Positions 27,422 to 36,989 of a stretch of DNA of 64,000 bases are shown here, piece by piece (the stretch's first letter is position 1; every line of letters starts with the position of its first letter). The position numbers and the translations under genes are program-made. Under the pieces are notes generated by a model. It was not told the DNA's origin. It worked only from the letters and a program-made list of their open reading frames with translations, and ran no database searches. The DNA is from Lachnospiraceae bacterium (GTDB lineage Bacteria > Bacillota_A > Clostridia > Lachnospirales > Lachnospiraceae). Where the stretch lies: NCBI GenBank assembly GCA_021770615.1, contig JAETQR010000009.1, forward strand, positions 1 to 64,000, in the 5' to 3' direction.

Positions 27422-27547
27422 AGAGGAGAAAGGTTTGTGAAGCATGGGTTATAAAGACGCCGGTATGAGGCACCTGTATTTGAGGTGTCCATACCGCTGC
27501 GTTTTTATATAGCGGAAGCGCCCATGCATCACAAACCTTTCTCCTCT
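27422..27547. repeat. family B palindromic element, copy 2
   Basis: Outer arms 27422-27448 and 27521-27547 pair over 26 of 27 positions. Inside are TTAT-AAAGA-CGCCGGT, a variable hairpin (CACCT/AGGTG, 27460-27495), ACCGCTGCGT, TTTATA, AGCGG and AAGCGC. The core matches copy 1 (15264-15398), but the outer and inner stems are unrelated in sequence. TATAAA/TTTATA here replaces CGCC/GGCG in copy 1 at the same place, which looks like compensatory change. It lies between the convergent coiled-coil and P-type ATPase genes and lacks a strong T-tract. Confidence 0.8.
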
Positions 27548-27551
27548 TTCA

Positions 27552-30110
27552 TTATCCGTTTGCCCGTTTTTCCAACTCTACCAACGGAACCGGCAGCAGT
27601 GAGAGCACGGCTACGAGTACCCACTGAAGAGTGGTTAAGGTTGTTGTATGAAAGACCAACTGCAATGTTGGGATCGTGACGACAGCACACTGCAGGGCAA
27701 TGCAAAGGAGGACACTGAACAGGAGCTTTTTATTTGTAAAGAATCCGATTTTGAACAAGGAGTGGTTACTGCGCATGTTTAGCGAGTGGACCAGCTGTGA
27801 CAGGGAAAGCACGGCAAAGCACATCGTGCGTCCGGCGGTATCCCCTCCGAGCATGTAAGCAAACAGGGCAAGGGAGCCGATGAACATCCCTTCCACGATG
27901 ATCGTAAAGGTTCCGCTGCCTCCAAACAGCCCTTTTGTGGCTGATACGGGGGGATGATCCATGATGTCCTTTTCCGGAGGTTCCAACCCCAGGCAGATTG
28001 CAGGGAAGGAATCTGTGACGAGGTTAATGAATAATAACTGTACCGGAAGCAGAGGGGATGGTTTTCCAAGGAGGATCGCAATGAAGATCGTCATGATCTC
28101 TCCAATATTGCACGAGATAAGGAAATGTACGGCTTTTTTTATGTTTTGGAAAATGCTTCGCCCTTCCTCTACAGCGTCAACGATCGTGGCAAAATTGTCA
28201 TCCATAAGGATCATATCGGCAGCATTTTTTGCTACGTCGGTACCGGATTTTCCCATAGCGCATCCGATATCTGCTTTTTGCAGGGCGGGGGCGTCATTGA
28301 CACCGTCGCCAGTCATGGCTACGACTTCACCGTTGTTTTGGAATGCTTTGACAAGGCGGACTTTGTGGGCGGGGGATACTCTGGCAAAGACTGGGTATTT
28401 GTAAATGACGCGCATAAGTTCGGTGTCGCTGATGCGATCCAGCTCTGTTCCGGTCATGACCTGGTCGGAATTTTTACATATTCCGAGGCGGCATGCAATC
28501 GCAGAGGCCGTGATCTTATGGTCTCCTGTTATCATTACGGGACGGATGCCTGCATGGCGGCATTTGTTTACCGCAAACCCGGCTTCTTTTCTTGGGGGAT
28601 CAATAAAGCCCGTCAGCCCAACGAAGACCATATCATTTTCATAGATGGTTTTATCGTTTTTTAAGTGGCGGCCGATGTCGTCCCGGTAGGAAAGGGCAAG
28701 AACACGAAGAGCTTCGCTGGCAAAATCGAGTGCGATACTTTCCATGTTTTGTTGTATTCTTTGTGTGAGAGGTTTCTTTTCACCATCAATGAGGATATAT
28801 TTGCAGTGTTTCAGGATGTTTTCAGGGGCGCCTTTTGTGATGCTGAGGATTCCCGTTTTATCTCTGTGGAAGGTGGTCATCATTTTTCGTTTTGAGTCAA
28901 AAGGAAGTTCATCGCACAGGGGACGCTTACGCTGCTCTGAAACAGTGTCGATGGACAGGGATCTGGCGTATTCGATCAGCGCTTTTTCCATTGGATCGAT
29001 TCCGTGATTGCACAGACAGAACCCGGTAAACAGCCAGTCGGGTGAATCCATTGTATATTCTCTTGCGACAGACATTTTATTTTCGGTGAGGGTACCGGTC
29101 TTATCAGAGCAGATGACAGTGGCGCTGCCGAGTGTTTCTACGGCGGGCAGCCGACGTATGATGGCGCGCTTTTTTGCCATACGTTCTACTCCCAGTGAAA
29201 GCATGATCGTGACGAGAGCCGGGAGGCTTTCAGGAATAGCGGCCACGCCCAGACTCACGGAAGTCATAAACATAGAGAAGACAGGCTGCTGGTTGTAGAT
29301 GCCTATGATAAACAAGACAAGGCAGATGATGAGGGCAAGTGTTCCGAGTACTTTGCCGGTATGGCTCAGTTTTTTTTGAAGAGGTGTATCAGGAGGCGTC
29401 TCGGAAGAGATCATCCCGGCGATATGTCCAAGTTCAGTGTTCATACCTGTAGCGGTGACGACAGCCATACCATGTCCGGTAACGACAAGGGTTCCGGAGA
29501 AAGCCATATTAGTCATTTCGGCGATTGGCAGATTATCCCGTTTCAGTGGTGTAACATTTTTTTCGATGGGATGGGTCTCACCGGTCAGAGTCGATTCTTC
29601 GATGGAAAGTCCCATGACAGAAACGATTCGGGCGTCTGCGGGAATGAGGTTTCCTGCTTCTAAAATGATCAGGTCCCCAGGGACAAGAAGGGACGATTCG
29701 ATCTGTTTCATTTTTCCTTCCCGGTATACAAGGGCGAGCGGAGAGGATAAATGTTTCAGCGCTTCCAGGGAACGTCTTGCTTTTGCTTCCTGAACGACGC
29801 CAAGAATGGCGTTTATGATAACGATAGCCAATATGATAGACGGCTCGATAAAGTCCATGTGATGTTCGAGGCATGAGATGGCAAAGGAAATCCCGGCTAC
29901 GATAAGCAGGGTAATGATCATAAAGTCCTTAAACTGGTCCAGGAAGTTTTTAAAAATACTGTCGGGTTTTTTCTGGGCAAGTTCATTTTTCCCATATTTA
30001 CTGAGAAGGGATGAAGCCCGTTTTTCTGTCAGTCCGTTTTCAATGTCTGTGTGGAATCTTTCCTCGATTTCTTTTGCGGTACATTTGTACCAGTCTGTCG
30101 TTTTTTTCAT
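27552..30110 (-). CDS. P2-type cation-transporting ATPase (Ca2+-ATPase-like)
   Basis: An 852-residue ion pump of normal length. It has an N-terminal cation-ATPase domain, the actuator motif [10 protein letters not shown], the M4 ion-binding motif [16 protein letters not shown] near residue 290, the phosphorylation motif [13 protein letters not shown] with Asp near 336, and the hinge [21 protein letters not shown] near 603. The C-terminal six-helix domain contains [21 protein letters not shown]. The M4 and M6 sequences fit SERCA/PMCA-like calcium pumps, though Mn2+ transport is also possible. The ribosome binding site before ATG 30110 is weak. It diverges from an MntP/YtaF-like gene; I looked for a yybP-ykoY manganese riboswitch in the 118-nt gap and did not find one. 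Confidence 0.93.
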   Translation of the reverse strand: MKKTTDWYKCTAKEIEERFHTDIENGLTEKRASSLLSKYGKNELAQKKPDSIFKNFLDQFKDFMIITLLIVAGISFAISCLEHHMDFIEPSIILAIVIINAILGVVQEAKARRSLEALKHLSSPLALVYREGKMKQIESSLLVPGDLIILEAGNLIPADARIVSVMGLSIEESTLTGETHPIEKNVTPLKRDNLPIAEMTNMAFSGTLVVTGHGMAVVTATGMNTELGHIAGMISSETPPDTPLQKKLSHTGKVLGTLALIICLVLFIIGIYNQQPVFSMFMTSVSLGVAAIPESLPALVTIMLSLGVERMAKKRAIIRRLPAVETLGSATVICSDKTGTLTENKMSVAREYTMDSPDWLFTGFCLCNHGIDPMEKALIEYARSLSIDTVSEQRKRPLCDELPFDSKRKMMTTFHRDKTGILSITKGAPENILKHCKYILIDGEKKPLTQRIQQNMESIALDFASEALRVLALSYRDDIGRHLKNDKTIYENDMVFVGLTGFIDPPRKEAGFAVNKCRHAGIRPVMITGDHKITASAIACRLGICKNSDQVMTGTELDRISDTELMRVIYKYPVFARVSPAHKVRLVKAFQNNGEVVAMTGDGVNDAPALQKADIGCAMGKSGTDVAKNAADMILMDDNFATIVDAVEEGRSIFQNIKKAVHFLISCNIGEIMTIFIAILLGKPSPLLPVQLLFINLVTDSFPAICLGLEPPEKDIMDHPPVSATKGLFGGSGTFTIIVEGMFIGSLALFAYMLGGDTAGRTMCFAVLSLSQLVHSLNMRSNHSLFKIGFFTNKKLLFSVLLCIALQCAVVTIPTLQLVFHTTTLTTLQWVLVAVLSLLPVPLVELEKRANG

Positions 30111-30228
30111 GCTTGTTGTCCCGAATCTGTCGTTACATAATTTTTATGTTTCCCGGAGGGGAATTATAACTTTTTTGCAATGTGATCATATGATAAATTA
30201 AGTCGGTTTATAGGAGAAAAAGGAAAAA

Positions 30229-30774
30229 TTGTTAAAAATAATTCTGCTCGGATTATCGGTGAGCATTGACTCATGGGCGGTAGGAGCCGCATATAACGCA
30301 GATGATATAAAAATCCCATGGCTGACAAAGTTTATCGTGGCGGTTATTTCCGCAGGTATGTCGTTGGCGGCGGTTCTTCTGGGAAATGGTCTGGGAAGGT
30401 ATATCAATGTCACATATATACAGATGGTGGGCGGATTTGTCCTTTTTTTAATTGGTGTAAAATCGCTTTTTGGGGTGTATACCCACCGGGAGGAAAAAAA
30501 TTACGATACGGACGCATCAAAGATCATAGAACCTCTGGAAGGAGTGATACTCGGTGGTGTGCTTGCCTCGGATTCTTTTTGCGGGGGACTGAGCCTGTGT
30601 GCTATGGGAAGTGCAGCCTATGTTTTTCCGGTTGTGGTAGGAGTTCTGACATATGTGTTTTTATTACTTGCAGATAAGAAGGTGACATGTATCGGGGCGT
30701 TTGATTATTTTGCCGGGGCGGCGCTGGCAGTTCTCGGTGTGATCCAGATGCTGCCAGGGGGAGTGGCAGGGTAA
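30229..30774 (+). CDS. MntP/YtaF family membrane protein (putative manganese efflux)
   Basis: A 181-residue protein with six predicted membrane helices in two repeats, each with an Asp-containing motif: GLSVSIDSWAVGAAY and GVLASDSFCGGLSL. These are the hallmarks of the MntP manganese exporter and the sporulation protein YtaF. The DS (not DA) motif in both halves and a Cys in the second leave open which subgroup it belongs to. The start is TTG 30229 after AAAAGGAAAAA. It diverges from the P-type ATPase and ends before a strong hairpin. Confidence 0.85.
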   Translation: MLKIILLGLSVSIDSWAVGAAYNADDIKIPWLTKFIVAVISAGMSLAAVLLGNGLGRYINVTYIQMVGGFVLFLIGVKSLFGVYTHREEKNYDTDASKIIEPLEGVILGGVLASDSFCGGLSLCAMGSAAYVFPVVVGVLTYVFLLLADKKVTCIGAFDYFAGAALAVLGVIQMLPGGVAG

Positions 30775-30788
30775 GATGGTGTCCTGAC

Positions 30789-30858
30789 AAGCCCCCAAAG
30801 ATATCCCGCTTCACGAGTCTTTCCGAAAATGAAGCGGGATATTTTTGGGGGCTTTTGA
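30789..30858 (+). terminator. long-stem intrinsic terminator after the MntP-like gene
   Basis: Arms 30789-30813 and 30830-30854 pair over 24 of 25 positions around a 16-nt loop (CGAGTCTTTCCGAAAA). A short T-run follows. Confidence 0.8.
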
Positions 30859-30909
30859 AGTACCTGATCAGGTCGTCTGTCGCAAATTTTGGTCATTTAT
30901 CGCATGGCG

Positions 30910-30938
30910 TGGACGGGGAAAAATGGGGGTGTTATAAT
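30910..30938 (+). promoter_or_regulatory. promoter of the tandem lipoprotein cluster
   Basis: TGGACG (30910-30915), a 17-nt spacer and a perfect TATAAT (30933-30938) lie about 100 nt before the first lipoprotein start. Confidence 0.6.
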
Positions 30939-31040
30939 TTATATGAGAGTATGTATTTGTTGATTAATGGGTTAGTAAAGAACAGCGGATTATTGTGCGT
31001 AAAGAAAGGATGAAGAGAAAACAGTTCATTGGAGGTAAGA

Positions 31041-32129
31041 ATGAAAAGATATGGAGTAAAAACTTTTCGTAGGATGTGCGCTCTGGCTTTGGCTGTTATG
31101 GGAATGTTGGTGTTGACAGCATGTGAGGGGAAGACGGACATAAACAGCGTGGAACAGAGCTCTGGTCAGCAAATAGCAGAAAAAAATGAAGATAGTCGCT
31201 ATACGGTGGTGGAACTGCCAGAGGAGTTACAAACAGGGGAGGGAATCGAATGCAAATTTTATATGCGGCAAGGAGATTTTCCCTATATGATCATTGGAGT
31301 AAAGGATAAGGATTGTTATATTTATAAATCCTACATTCTGACAGAGGAAGATACATGGGAGATTAGAGAATTAGAATGGAGCAGGGAATTTGCAAAACGG
31401 GAGAAAAGATGTATTTATGATTTGAGCATAGATTCCAAAGGGAATTATTATGCCTTGATCAGGGAGGAGGATGAAAAAAGGAATAAGGAGACTCTTTTTT
31501 TATATCGCATCCTTGTAGATGGAAGCATTCAAAATATGGATTTGACAGAGTTAACGAAAGTGGCAGATGGAAGAGAGTATCTGTTTATGGAACTGGCAGG
31601 GGAGGATCGACTGGCATTTTATTATTATAAGAAGGATACAGGCGAGGCAGAAAAATATCAGAACGTGGGAATTTTATATGATGTTGTGACAGAACATGTT
31701 TTAAGTGATGCAGAGTCAATGGATGCCCTGAATTGTGTGTTTGATAAGGAAAAAGAGGGTGTTTATTACTATATTGATTATGCACAGAGGATTATTGTGC
31801 AGAAAAAAATGGGAAGTTCAGTGCCGGACAAGGTGATACGATGTGAAAAGATCCATTCGATGTGGAACTGCCTGCTTGTCAGGGACGGAAGAGGATATGT
31901 ATTTACTGAAGATGGGATTTATGGGGGAAGCCTTGAGGAGGACGAATGGACAGAACTTGTTCTTCCTATGGGAGAGATGTACCATGATAAGAATTATAAA
32001 ACAGATTTTGACGAGTACTACCAGCAGTTTGGTTTTTTAAATAAGCTGCCGGGAGCAGACAGGGAGTTTGTGATCGAGACGAAGGATAAGCCGGAAGAGC
32101 CATGTAAGTGGGTCAGATATTATGAGTGA
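31041..32129 (+). CDS. lipoprotein, first of four tandem paralogues
   Basis: A 362-residue predicted lipoprotein with a signal peptide and lipobox LVLTAC (Cys near 27). The mature part has alternating short beta-strand-like segments and repeated phrases such as SIDSKGNYYALIREED and YVFTEDGIYGGSLEEDEW, compatible with a beta-propeller-like extracellular fold. No catalytic motif is recognised. ATG 31041 follows GGAGG by 5 nt. The three following genes share length, lipobox and phrases like GIYGG and YWYTDFGIY, so they arose by duplication. The cluster is acidic and extracellular, and its role is unknown. Confidence 0.75.
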   Translation: MKRYGVKTFRRMCALALAVMGMLVLTACEGKTDINSVEQSSGQQIAEKNEDSRYTVVELPEELQTGEGIECKFYMRQGDFPYMIIGVKDKDCYIYKSYILTEEDTWEIRELEWSREFAKREKRCIYDLSIDSKGNYYALIREEDEKRNKETLFLYRILVDGSIQNMDLTELTKVADGREYLFMELAGEDRLAFYYYKKDTGEAEKYQNVGILYDVVTEHVLSDAESMDALNCVFDKEKEGVYYYIDYAQRIIVQKKMGSSVPDKVIRCEKIHSMWNCLLVRDGRGYVFTEDGIYGGSLEEDEWTELVLPMGEMYHDKNYKTDFDEYYQQFGFLNKLPGADREFVIETKDKPEEPCKWVRYYE

Positions 32130-32164
32130 GAGGGTATCATATAATGTGAAATAAGGAGGGGAAA

Positions 32165-33316
32165 ATGAAGAAAATAATAGCGATAGCATTGATTTTTGTG
32201 GTGGTTTTCAATCTTTGCTCATGTGGTACCGGCAGTGGGCAGGACACAGAGACTGTAGCTGACAAAGCTGTTTTTTCAGAGACAGATATTGCACTGGATT
32301 CCAAAGGCGAAAAAGGAAATCTTCCCATCAAGGTAGCAGATGCTTATGAATGCATAAAGACAGATACGCCGATCAAAGATTCCGGATTGATTTATGTAGA
32401 GTCAGCAAATGATATACTCCATGTTTTTATTGGGCAGCGAACGGATGAGGGGAAAACATTTTTTGAATATTGTGCATATGATATGCTGGAAGAGGAATGG
32501 AGTGAACCAAAGAAATGTACATGGAATGAAAATCTGTTTAAAATCGTTGATTATGCCCAGGCATTCCATATAGGTCAGGATGGAAACTAGTATTGTATGG
32601 CGAAAAAAAGAAATGAAGAGGGGAAGATCAATGATAACGATGCTTATATTTGCAGACTGAACGGGGATGGAAGTGTAAAGATATTTGATCTGCCAGAGGA
32701 AGTATATGGTGAAGATGATAATATGTATAACTACGATTTTGTGGGTGACGATACGATTATGATCGTCTTTACTGCAAAGGGAGCAGGCCCGATGAATATT
32801 ACAAAAACATGCCTTGTAAATATAAAAACGAATGAGTATGAAGTGTTGTCGATCAATCCGGGAGAGGTGATACCGATGGTGATCGGAGATGAGTTTTTCA
32901 GTGTGTCTTATACGGAAGATTCCTGCGGTTTTTTGATCCGGACGAAAGAGAGCGCCCAGCCAAAACGTGAACAGCGGTGCGAAGTGTTTGCAACACTTCC
33001 AAACAGCGCTACCCCGTATTTTCGCTGGCCCCAGATCTGTCAGGATGAGGGGGATAACGTCTATATTATGTATGATGACGGTATTTACGGGGGATATTAT
33101 ACGGACAAAAAACTGGGAACGATCCTCAATGAAAATATGGCGTCTTTTATCGGGTTGCAGCAAAAGGATGGAGTTAGTCCGATCGTATGTAGTTTTAACC
33201 GTGGTGCGGATATGGAGAAAACAGATTTTTATTCCCTGATCGGTAATATAGAAGAAACTAAGTCGGGGGTAAAGGGAGATTATGAATTGGTACATATCCG
33301 GGCGGCTGAGGAGTGA
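32165..33316 (+). pseudogene. second tandem lipoprotein, interrupted by one in-frame TAG
   Basis: The N-terminal half (32165-32590) has a lipobox-type signal (FNLCSCGTGSG) and ends at TAG 32588-32590 after HIGQDGN. The same frame continues at once with YCMAKKRNEEGK and runs to 33316, with GIYGGYYTDKKLGT near the end. The paralogue at 31041 reads SKGNYYALIREED here, so TAG stands where Tyr is expected, a one-base change. Restored, the protein would be about 383 residues, like its neighbours. It is most simply a recent nonsense mutation; readthrough or a separate second ORF (Met at 32597, no good ribosome binding site) is less likely. Confidence 0.85.
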
Positions 33317-33354
33317 GAGGGCAGTCAAACTTTGGAGGGACAGGAGAAAATTCA

Positions 33355-34464
33355 ATGAAAAGAATATTGCTATTATTTATGATTGCTACCATGTGTTTGA
33401 CAGGATGCACTGTTTCAAATACAGAAACAGTGGAGACAGAAACTGGCAGCGTTCAAAAAGAAAAGTCGCTGCCCACTGTTGAAAATATCCCGAATTGTCC
33501 ATGGTGGGAACAGCGGAAATTTCAGGAAGAAGTAAATTTTATGGGGAATGTGACAAAGGATGGGATATATACGTATCTGTATGGATGTACAGAAAGTGGA
33601 AAACAGGAATACCTGTTAGCGGAGCTTACGGAACAGAATGAGTGGGAGATGAGTCCGGTGGCGTGGGAGACGGAATTACGAAAGAGGACAAAAGAAGTAT
33701 TAACGGATATAGCAGTCTGTTCGGATGGCAGTTATATCGGGGTTGTGCAGCCGGAGGATGATCTTCCGGTTTTTTATGGGTTAAAAGAGGACGGAGAGGT
33801 GACGGAATGGAAATTGCCGGACGGAATCTTAAAATGGAACAAAGATGCAAAGGAAAAAGTAAAGTGGATTCTGGTGAATGAGAAAAACCAGGTTGTAATG
33901 TCTACCTTTTTTTCGGGGTATGATTATACAGACCAGGGGGAGGTTCCGGCGACTGAAATGTCCCGTACGATCATATATGACAGGTTTAAGCAGAAAGTGA
34001 TCAGTGAGAGAGAGTATGTGGGGCCGAAAGGGGAAGTAGTCATCGCAGGGGACTATATGTTTACTTCAGTACCGGCGGGAAGTGAGATGGGAATAAGGGT
34101 ATACTGTCTGGACGGTGGTGGAGCCCAGGCGGTTATAAGCCATGATACAATAACGTCTGCAAAAAATCATGGGTTTACTAAGGAGCGGTTTGTATGTTAT
34201 CGGGGCGGGAATTATGGGTACTGGTATACGGATTTTGGGATATACCGTTTTCCGGTAAAAGAATCTTATGATGGGAGTGAAGAGCTGGAACTGGTCATAC
34301 CACCGGAATGTTATGTGAGACAGGGGGAGAATTATAATGTGCTGGATATGGTCTGCTCCGAAGGAGATTCAGATATGGAGTTTTATGTAGAAATCATTGC
34401 AGATTATCCAACGGATGGGACATACAGCCCGGGAAATGTGATAATGACACGTTATGCGGAGTAG
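33355..34464 (+). CDS. lipoprotein, third tandem paralogue
   Basis: A 369-residue predicted lipoprotein with signal peptide and lipobox MCLTGC (Cys near 17). A Thr/Glu-rich linker (SNTETVETETGS) is followed by the same strand-rich body as its neighbours, with DIAVCSDGSYIGVVQPED matching the SKGNYYALI segment of the first paralogue and YGYWYTDFGIYRFPV matching the GIYGG segment. ATG 33355 is preceded by AGGAG at about 10 nt; the frame's earlier Met at 33313 lies in the preceding gene. Function unknown. Confidence 0.75.
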   Translation: MKRILLLFMIATMCLTGCTVSNTETVETETGSVQKEKSLPTVENIPNCPWWEQRKFQEEVNFMGNVTKDGIYTYLYGCTESGKQEYLLAELTEQNEWEMSPVAWETELRKRTKEVLTDIAVCSDGSYIGVVQPEDDLPVFYGLKEDGEVTEWKLPDGILKWNKDAKEKVKWILVNEKNQVVMSTFFSGYDYTDQGEVPATEMSRTIIYDRFKQKVISEREYVGPKGEVVIAGDYMFTSVPAGSEMGIRVYCLDGGGAQAVISHDTITSAKNHGFTKERFVCYRGGNYGYWYTDFGIYRFPVKESYDGSEELELVIPPECYVRQGENYNVLDMVCSEGDSDMEFYVEIIADYPTDGTYSPGNVIMTRYAE

Positions 34465-34548
34465 CTTGGCATCGCCCGAGCCAGATTGACGTGTTTGGTT
34501 AGATGATGTAATATGGTATTAGAAAGTTTTACTATAAGGAGGAGAACG

Positions 34549-35586
34549 TTGAAAAGAATAATTTTAATCATTGCATCATTGGCATTGCTTGTTACCGCCT
34601 GTCATGAAAAAGAGCCGGAAGGTAATTCTGCGGATGTTTTGAATGCAGATACATCGTCCTGTACGATTGAGCAGGTTGCATTTCCATTTGGAGAATGGGA
34701 ATATGGGGCTGGGGATTCATACATGTGGGATTGTTTTCAGGATGAACAGTATTACATATTTGAGGGAAATAAAAAAGACGAGAATGAAGTATATCAATAT
34801 AAAGTGTATTCGTACGATCCTATTGATGAAAAGTGGGAACAGTCCGATTTTCAGTGGAATGCGCTGTTAAAACAAAATCATGTTGATCTGCAGGGGAATT
34901 ATCAGATAGATAAGGCCGGAAATATTTATTTTCTTGGCTGTGAAATAGCACATGGGGAAAAGAAACGGTCTAACAACTGCATTTATTGTATAGATACAAA
35001 TGGGACTCTAACGCAGATGGATCCGGAGAAAAAATTGTTGGAGGAAGAAAAAAATGTCCAGTCATTTCGTCTGTTAGAAGATGGCAATTTTTTAGTGGCA
35101 GCAGAAAGCAGAGAGGAGTGTCAGATTTATTATATTGATTTTCTCAATGGGGAAGTGTCGCAAACAAGCCTGCCAGTCGGGCCGGACAGCATGATCGCAT
35201 TAAATGTCCTGTGTATTGCAGATGACCAGATTGTTTATCCGTCCCGGCAGAGCGAAAAAGAATGTGCAGTCCAATTTCGTAAATATAAGGAAAAAGTGCC
35301 GGAAAAAATTGTGGTTTTTGATTATGATTTTTCAGAGCAGGAGAGCATATACTTATGGAATATCGGTAAGTCGGTGAAGGGGGAAGCCTATGTGCTTGCG
35401 TCAAAGGGGATTTATGAGATTTCGGGAGACACAGCTAGACCGATCCTTGGAAAAAATGAATTGGCACCGATGTTTGATAAATATAGTGATGTGATCTATA
35501 CCGTACAGACAGATGAAAAAGAGTATTTGTGTGCGGTTCAAAACGAGGAAAAGATTGCGCTGTTTAAAATAAAGGTGACAAAATAA
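34549..35586 (+). CDS. lipoprotein, fourth tandem paralogue
   Basis: A 345-residue predicted lipoprotein with lipobox LLVTAC (Cys near 15). The start is TTG 34549, 6 nt after AGGAGG (34537-34542); an upstream in-frame ATG at 34513 has no ribosome binding site and would spoil the signal peptide. The body contains QIDKAGNIYFLGCEIAHGEK, corresponding to the conserved SKGNYYALI segment of the first paralogue, and YVLASKGIYEISGDT near the end. It diverges most from the other three. It is the last of the cluster; a separate promoter follows for the HD gene. Confidence 0.75.
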   Translation: MKRIILIIASLALLVTACHEKEPEGNSADVLNADTSSCTIEQVAFPFGEWEYGAGDSYMWDCFQDEQYYIFEGNKKDENEVYQYKVYSYDPIDEKWEQSDFQWNALLKQNHVDLQGNYQIDKAGNIYFLGCEIAHGEKKRSNNCIYCIDTNGTLTQMDPEKKLLEEEKNVQSFRLLEDGNFLVAAESREECQIYYIDFLNGEVSQTSLPVGPDSMIALNVLCIADDQIVYPSRQSEKECAVQFRKYKEKVPEKIVVFDYDFSEQESIYLWNIGKSVKGEAYVLASKGIYEISGDTARPILGKNELAPMFDKYSDVIYTVQTDEKEYLCAVQNEEKIALFKIKVTK

Positions 35587-35594
35587 GAAAAGAC

Positions 35595-35623
35595 TTTACA
35601 AACGCTTGTTCACGTGATATATT
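35595..35623 (+). promoter_or_regulatory. promoter of the HD/YwgA-like pair
   Basis: TTTACA (35595-35600), a 17-nt spacer and TATATT (35618-35623), 50 nt before the HD gene start. Confidence 0.6.
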
Positions 35624-35673
35624 AATATATAAATAAAAACTTATCAGAATAAAATGATTTGAGAGGGTAAGGG

Positions 35674-36987
35674 ATGGATAAATTCAGGGATCCGATCCAT
35701 GGGTTCATTGAGGTGCGGGAATATGAACTGAAGATCATAAATACAAAAGCATTTCAAAGACTACGGAATATCAAGCAGCTTGCGATGACACATTATATAT
35801 ATCCAGGTGCTGAACATACCCGGTTTGGACATTCGCTGGGGGTGATGCATTTGGTTACAAGGGCTTTTCGCTCAGCGATACAGGGGTATAAAGAAAGTCT
35901 TTCCGAAAACGAAAAGGAAGAGTATGAGAAAAATTTTCCGGAAGGAAAACAGAAACAGTATGAGCAGATATTAAGGATTATTGCGCTGACCCATGATATT
36001 GGACATGCTCCTTTTTCCCATGCTTCCGAGGTGGTATTTCCGAAAGGGCTTGAGCATGAAGATTTTACCCGTAAAATCATTTGCGAAACAGAGATAGCGG
36101 ATATCATAAATAAAATAGGGGAAGAGTTTTGCAAACAATATGGAAAGGAATATAATATTACCCCTGAACTGATCAGCAATATTTATCTGGGGCGGGATGC
36201 AGGGCCGAATTCGGAGTATACCTTTTTAAAAACATTTATGGATAGTGAGCTGGATTGTGATAAAATGGACTATTTACTTCGTGATTCATATTTTTGTGGT
36301 GTAAAATACGGAATGTATGATGTCGAACGATTGATTTCTTCGTTTACGATATGTTTTAAGGATCAAATTCCCAGATTAGCGATTCAGTCCGGAGGGGTGC
36401 AGGTTTTTGAGGAGTTTGTTCTGGCGCGTTATTTTATGTTTATCCAGGTTTATTTTCACAGGACAAGGCGCTATTTTGATATTATGCTCGGAAGGGCACT
36501 GGAGAAAATCCTACCGGATGGAAGATATCCTGAAAACACGGAGGAGTATCTGGAGTGGGATGACTGCCGGATCATACAGTTATTGAAAGAGATGGCAGGT
36601 TCTGATGATGCGTGTAGAAATATCGTGGAGCGTTATGTATATCCAACTGTATTTCATACCAAAGTTCATCCGCAGGAGTCAGACGAAAGGGAATTTAATC
36701 GGAATCTGAAAGATTTGAAAAAGGAAGTTGGTCAGGAGAATCTGATCGTGGATAAGTCTGCTGGAAAAATGCCTCACAAAATACCAAAGAAAATTGAAAT
36801 TGAAAACGAAAAGGCAATTATCATTTATGAAGCTTCTACGGGACGAAAAACTACGATTTCCGAAGAGTCTGATATCATCCGCAACCTCACAGAGAAAATC
36901 AATATCATGCGGATTTACTGCAACCCGCAAAAATCAAAGATTGCATTCGATAAGATAAAAGAGTATAATGAAACAACGGAGGGATAG
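35674..36987 (+). CDS. HD superfamily phosphohydrolase (YwfO/dGTPase-like)
   Basis: A 437-residue HD-domain hydrolase. Metal ligands are visible in EHTRFGHSLGVMHL (near residue 50), LTHDIGHAPFSHASE (near 106) and DSELDCDKMDYLLRDS (near 190). This arrangement is that of SAMHD1-like and YwfO-like enzymes, which remove triphosphate from dNTPs or act on related nucleotides; the real substrate cannot be read. The start DKFRDPIHGFIEVREYE is typical for the group. GAGAGGGTAAGGG precedes ATG. The YwgA-like gene begins 2 nt after its stop, sharing a ribosome binding site with the end of this gene, so they form a unit. In Bacillus subtilis ywfO and ywgA are also neighbours. Confidence 0.88.
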   Translation: MDKFRDPIHGFIEVREYELKIINTKAFQRLRNIKQLAMTHYIYPGAEHTRFGHSLGVMHLVTRAFRSAIQGYKESLSENEKEEYEKNFPEGKQKQYEQILRIIALTHDIGHAPFSHASEVVFPKGLEHEDFTRKIICETEIADIINKIGEEFCKQYGKEYNITPELISNIYLGRDAGPNSEYTFLKTFMDSELDCDKMDYLLRDSYFCGVKYGMYDVERLISSFTICFKDQIPRLAIQSGGVQVFEEFVLARYFMFIQVYFHRTRRYFDIMLGRALEKILPDGRYPENTEEYLEWDDCRIIQLLKEMAGSDDACRNIVERYVYPTVFHTKVHPQESDEREFNRNLKDLKKEVGQENLIVDKSAGKMPHKIPKKIEIENEKAIIIYEASTGRKTTISEESDIIRNLTEKINIMRIYCNPQKSKIAFDKIKEYNETTEG

Positions 36988-36989
36988 AG

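Noticed and set aside
30111..30228. yybP-ykoY manganese riboswitch for the P-type ATPase or MntP-like gene
   Set aside because: The 118-nt divergent gap lacks the conserved loops and helices of that riboswitch on either strand.
32402..33355. 317-codon minus-strand ORF over the broken lipoprotein gene
   Set aside because: It is antisense to a clearly homologous lipoprotein frame, of low-complexity hydrophobic composition and without start signals.
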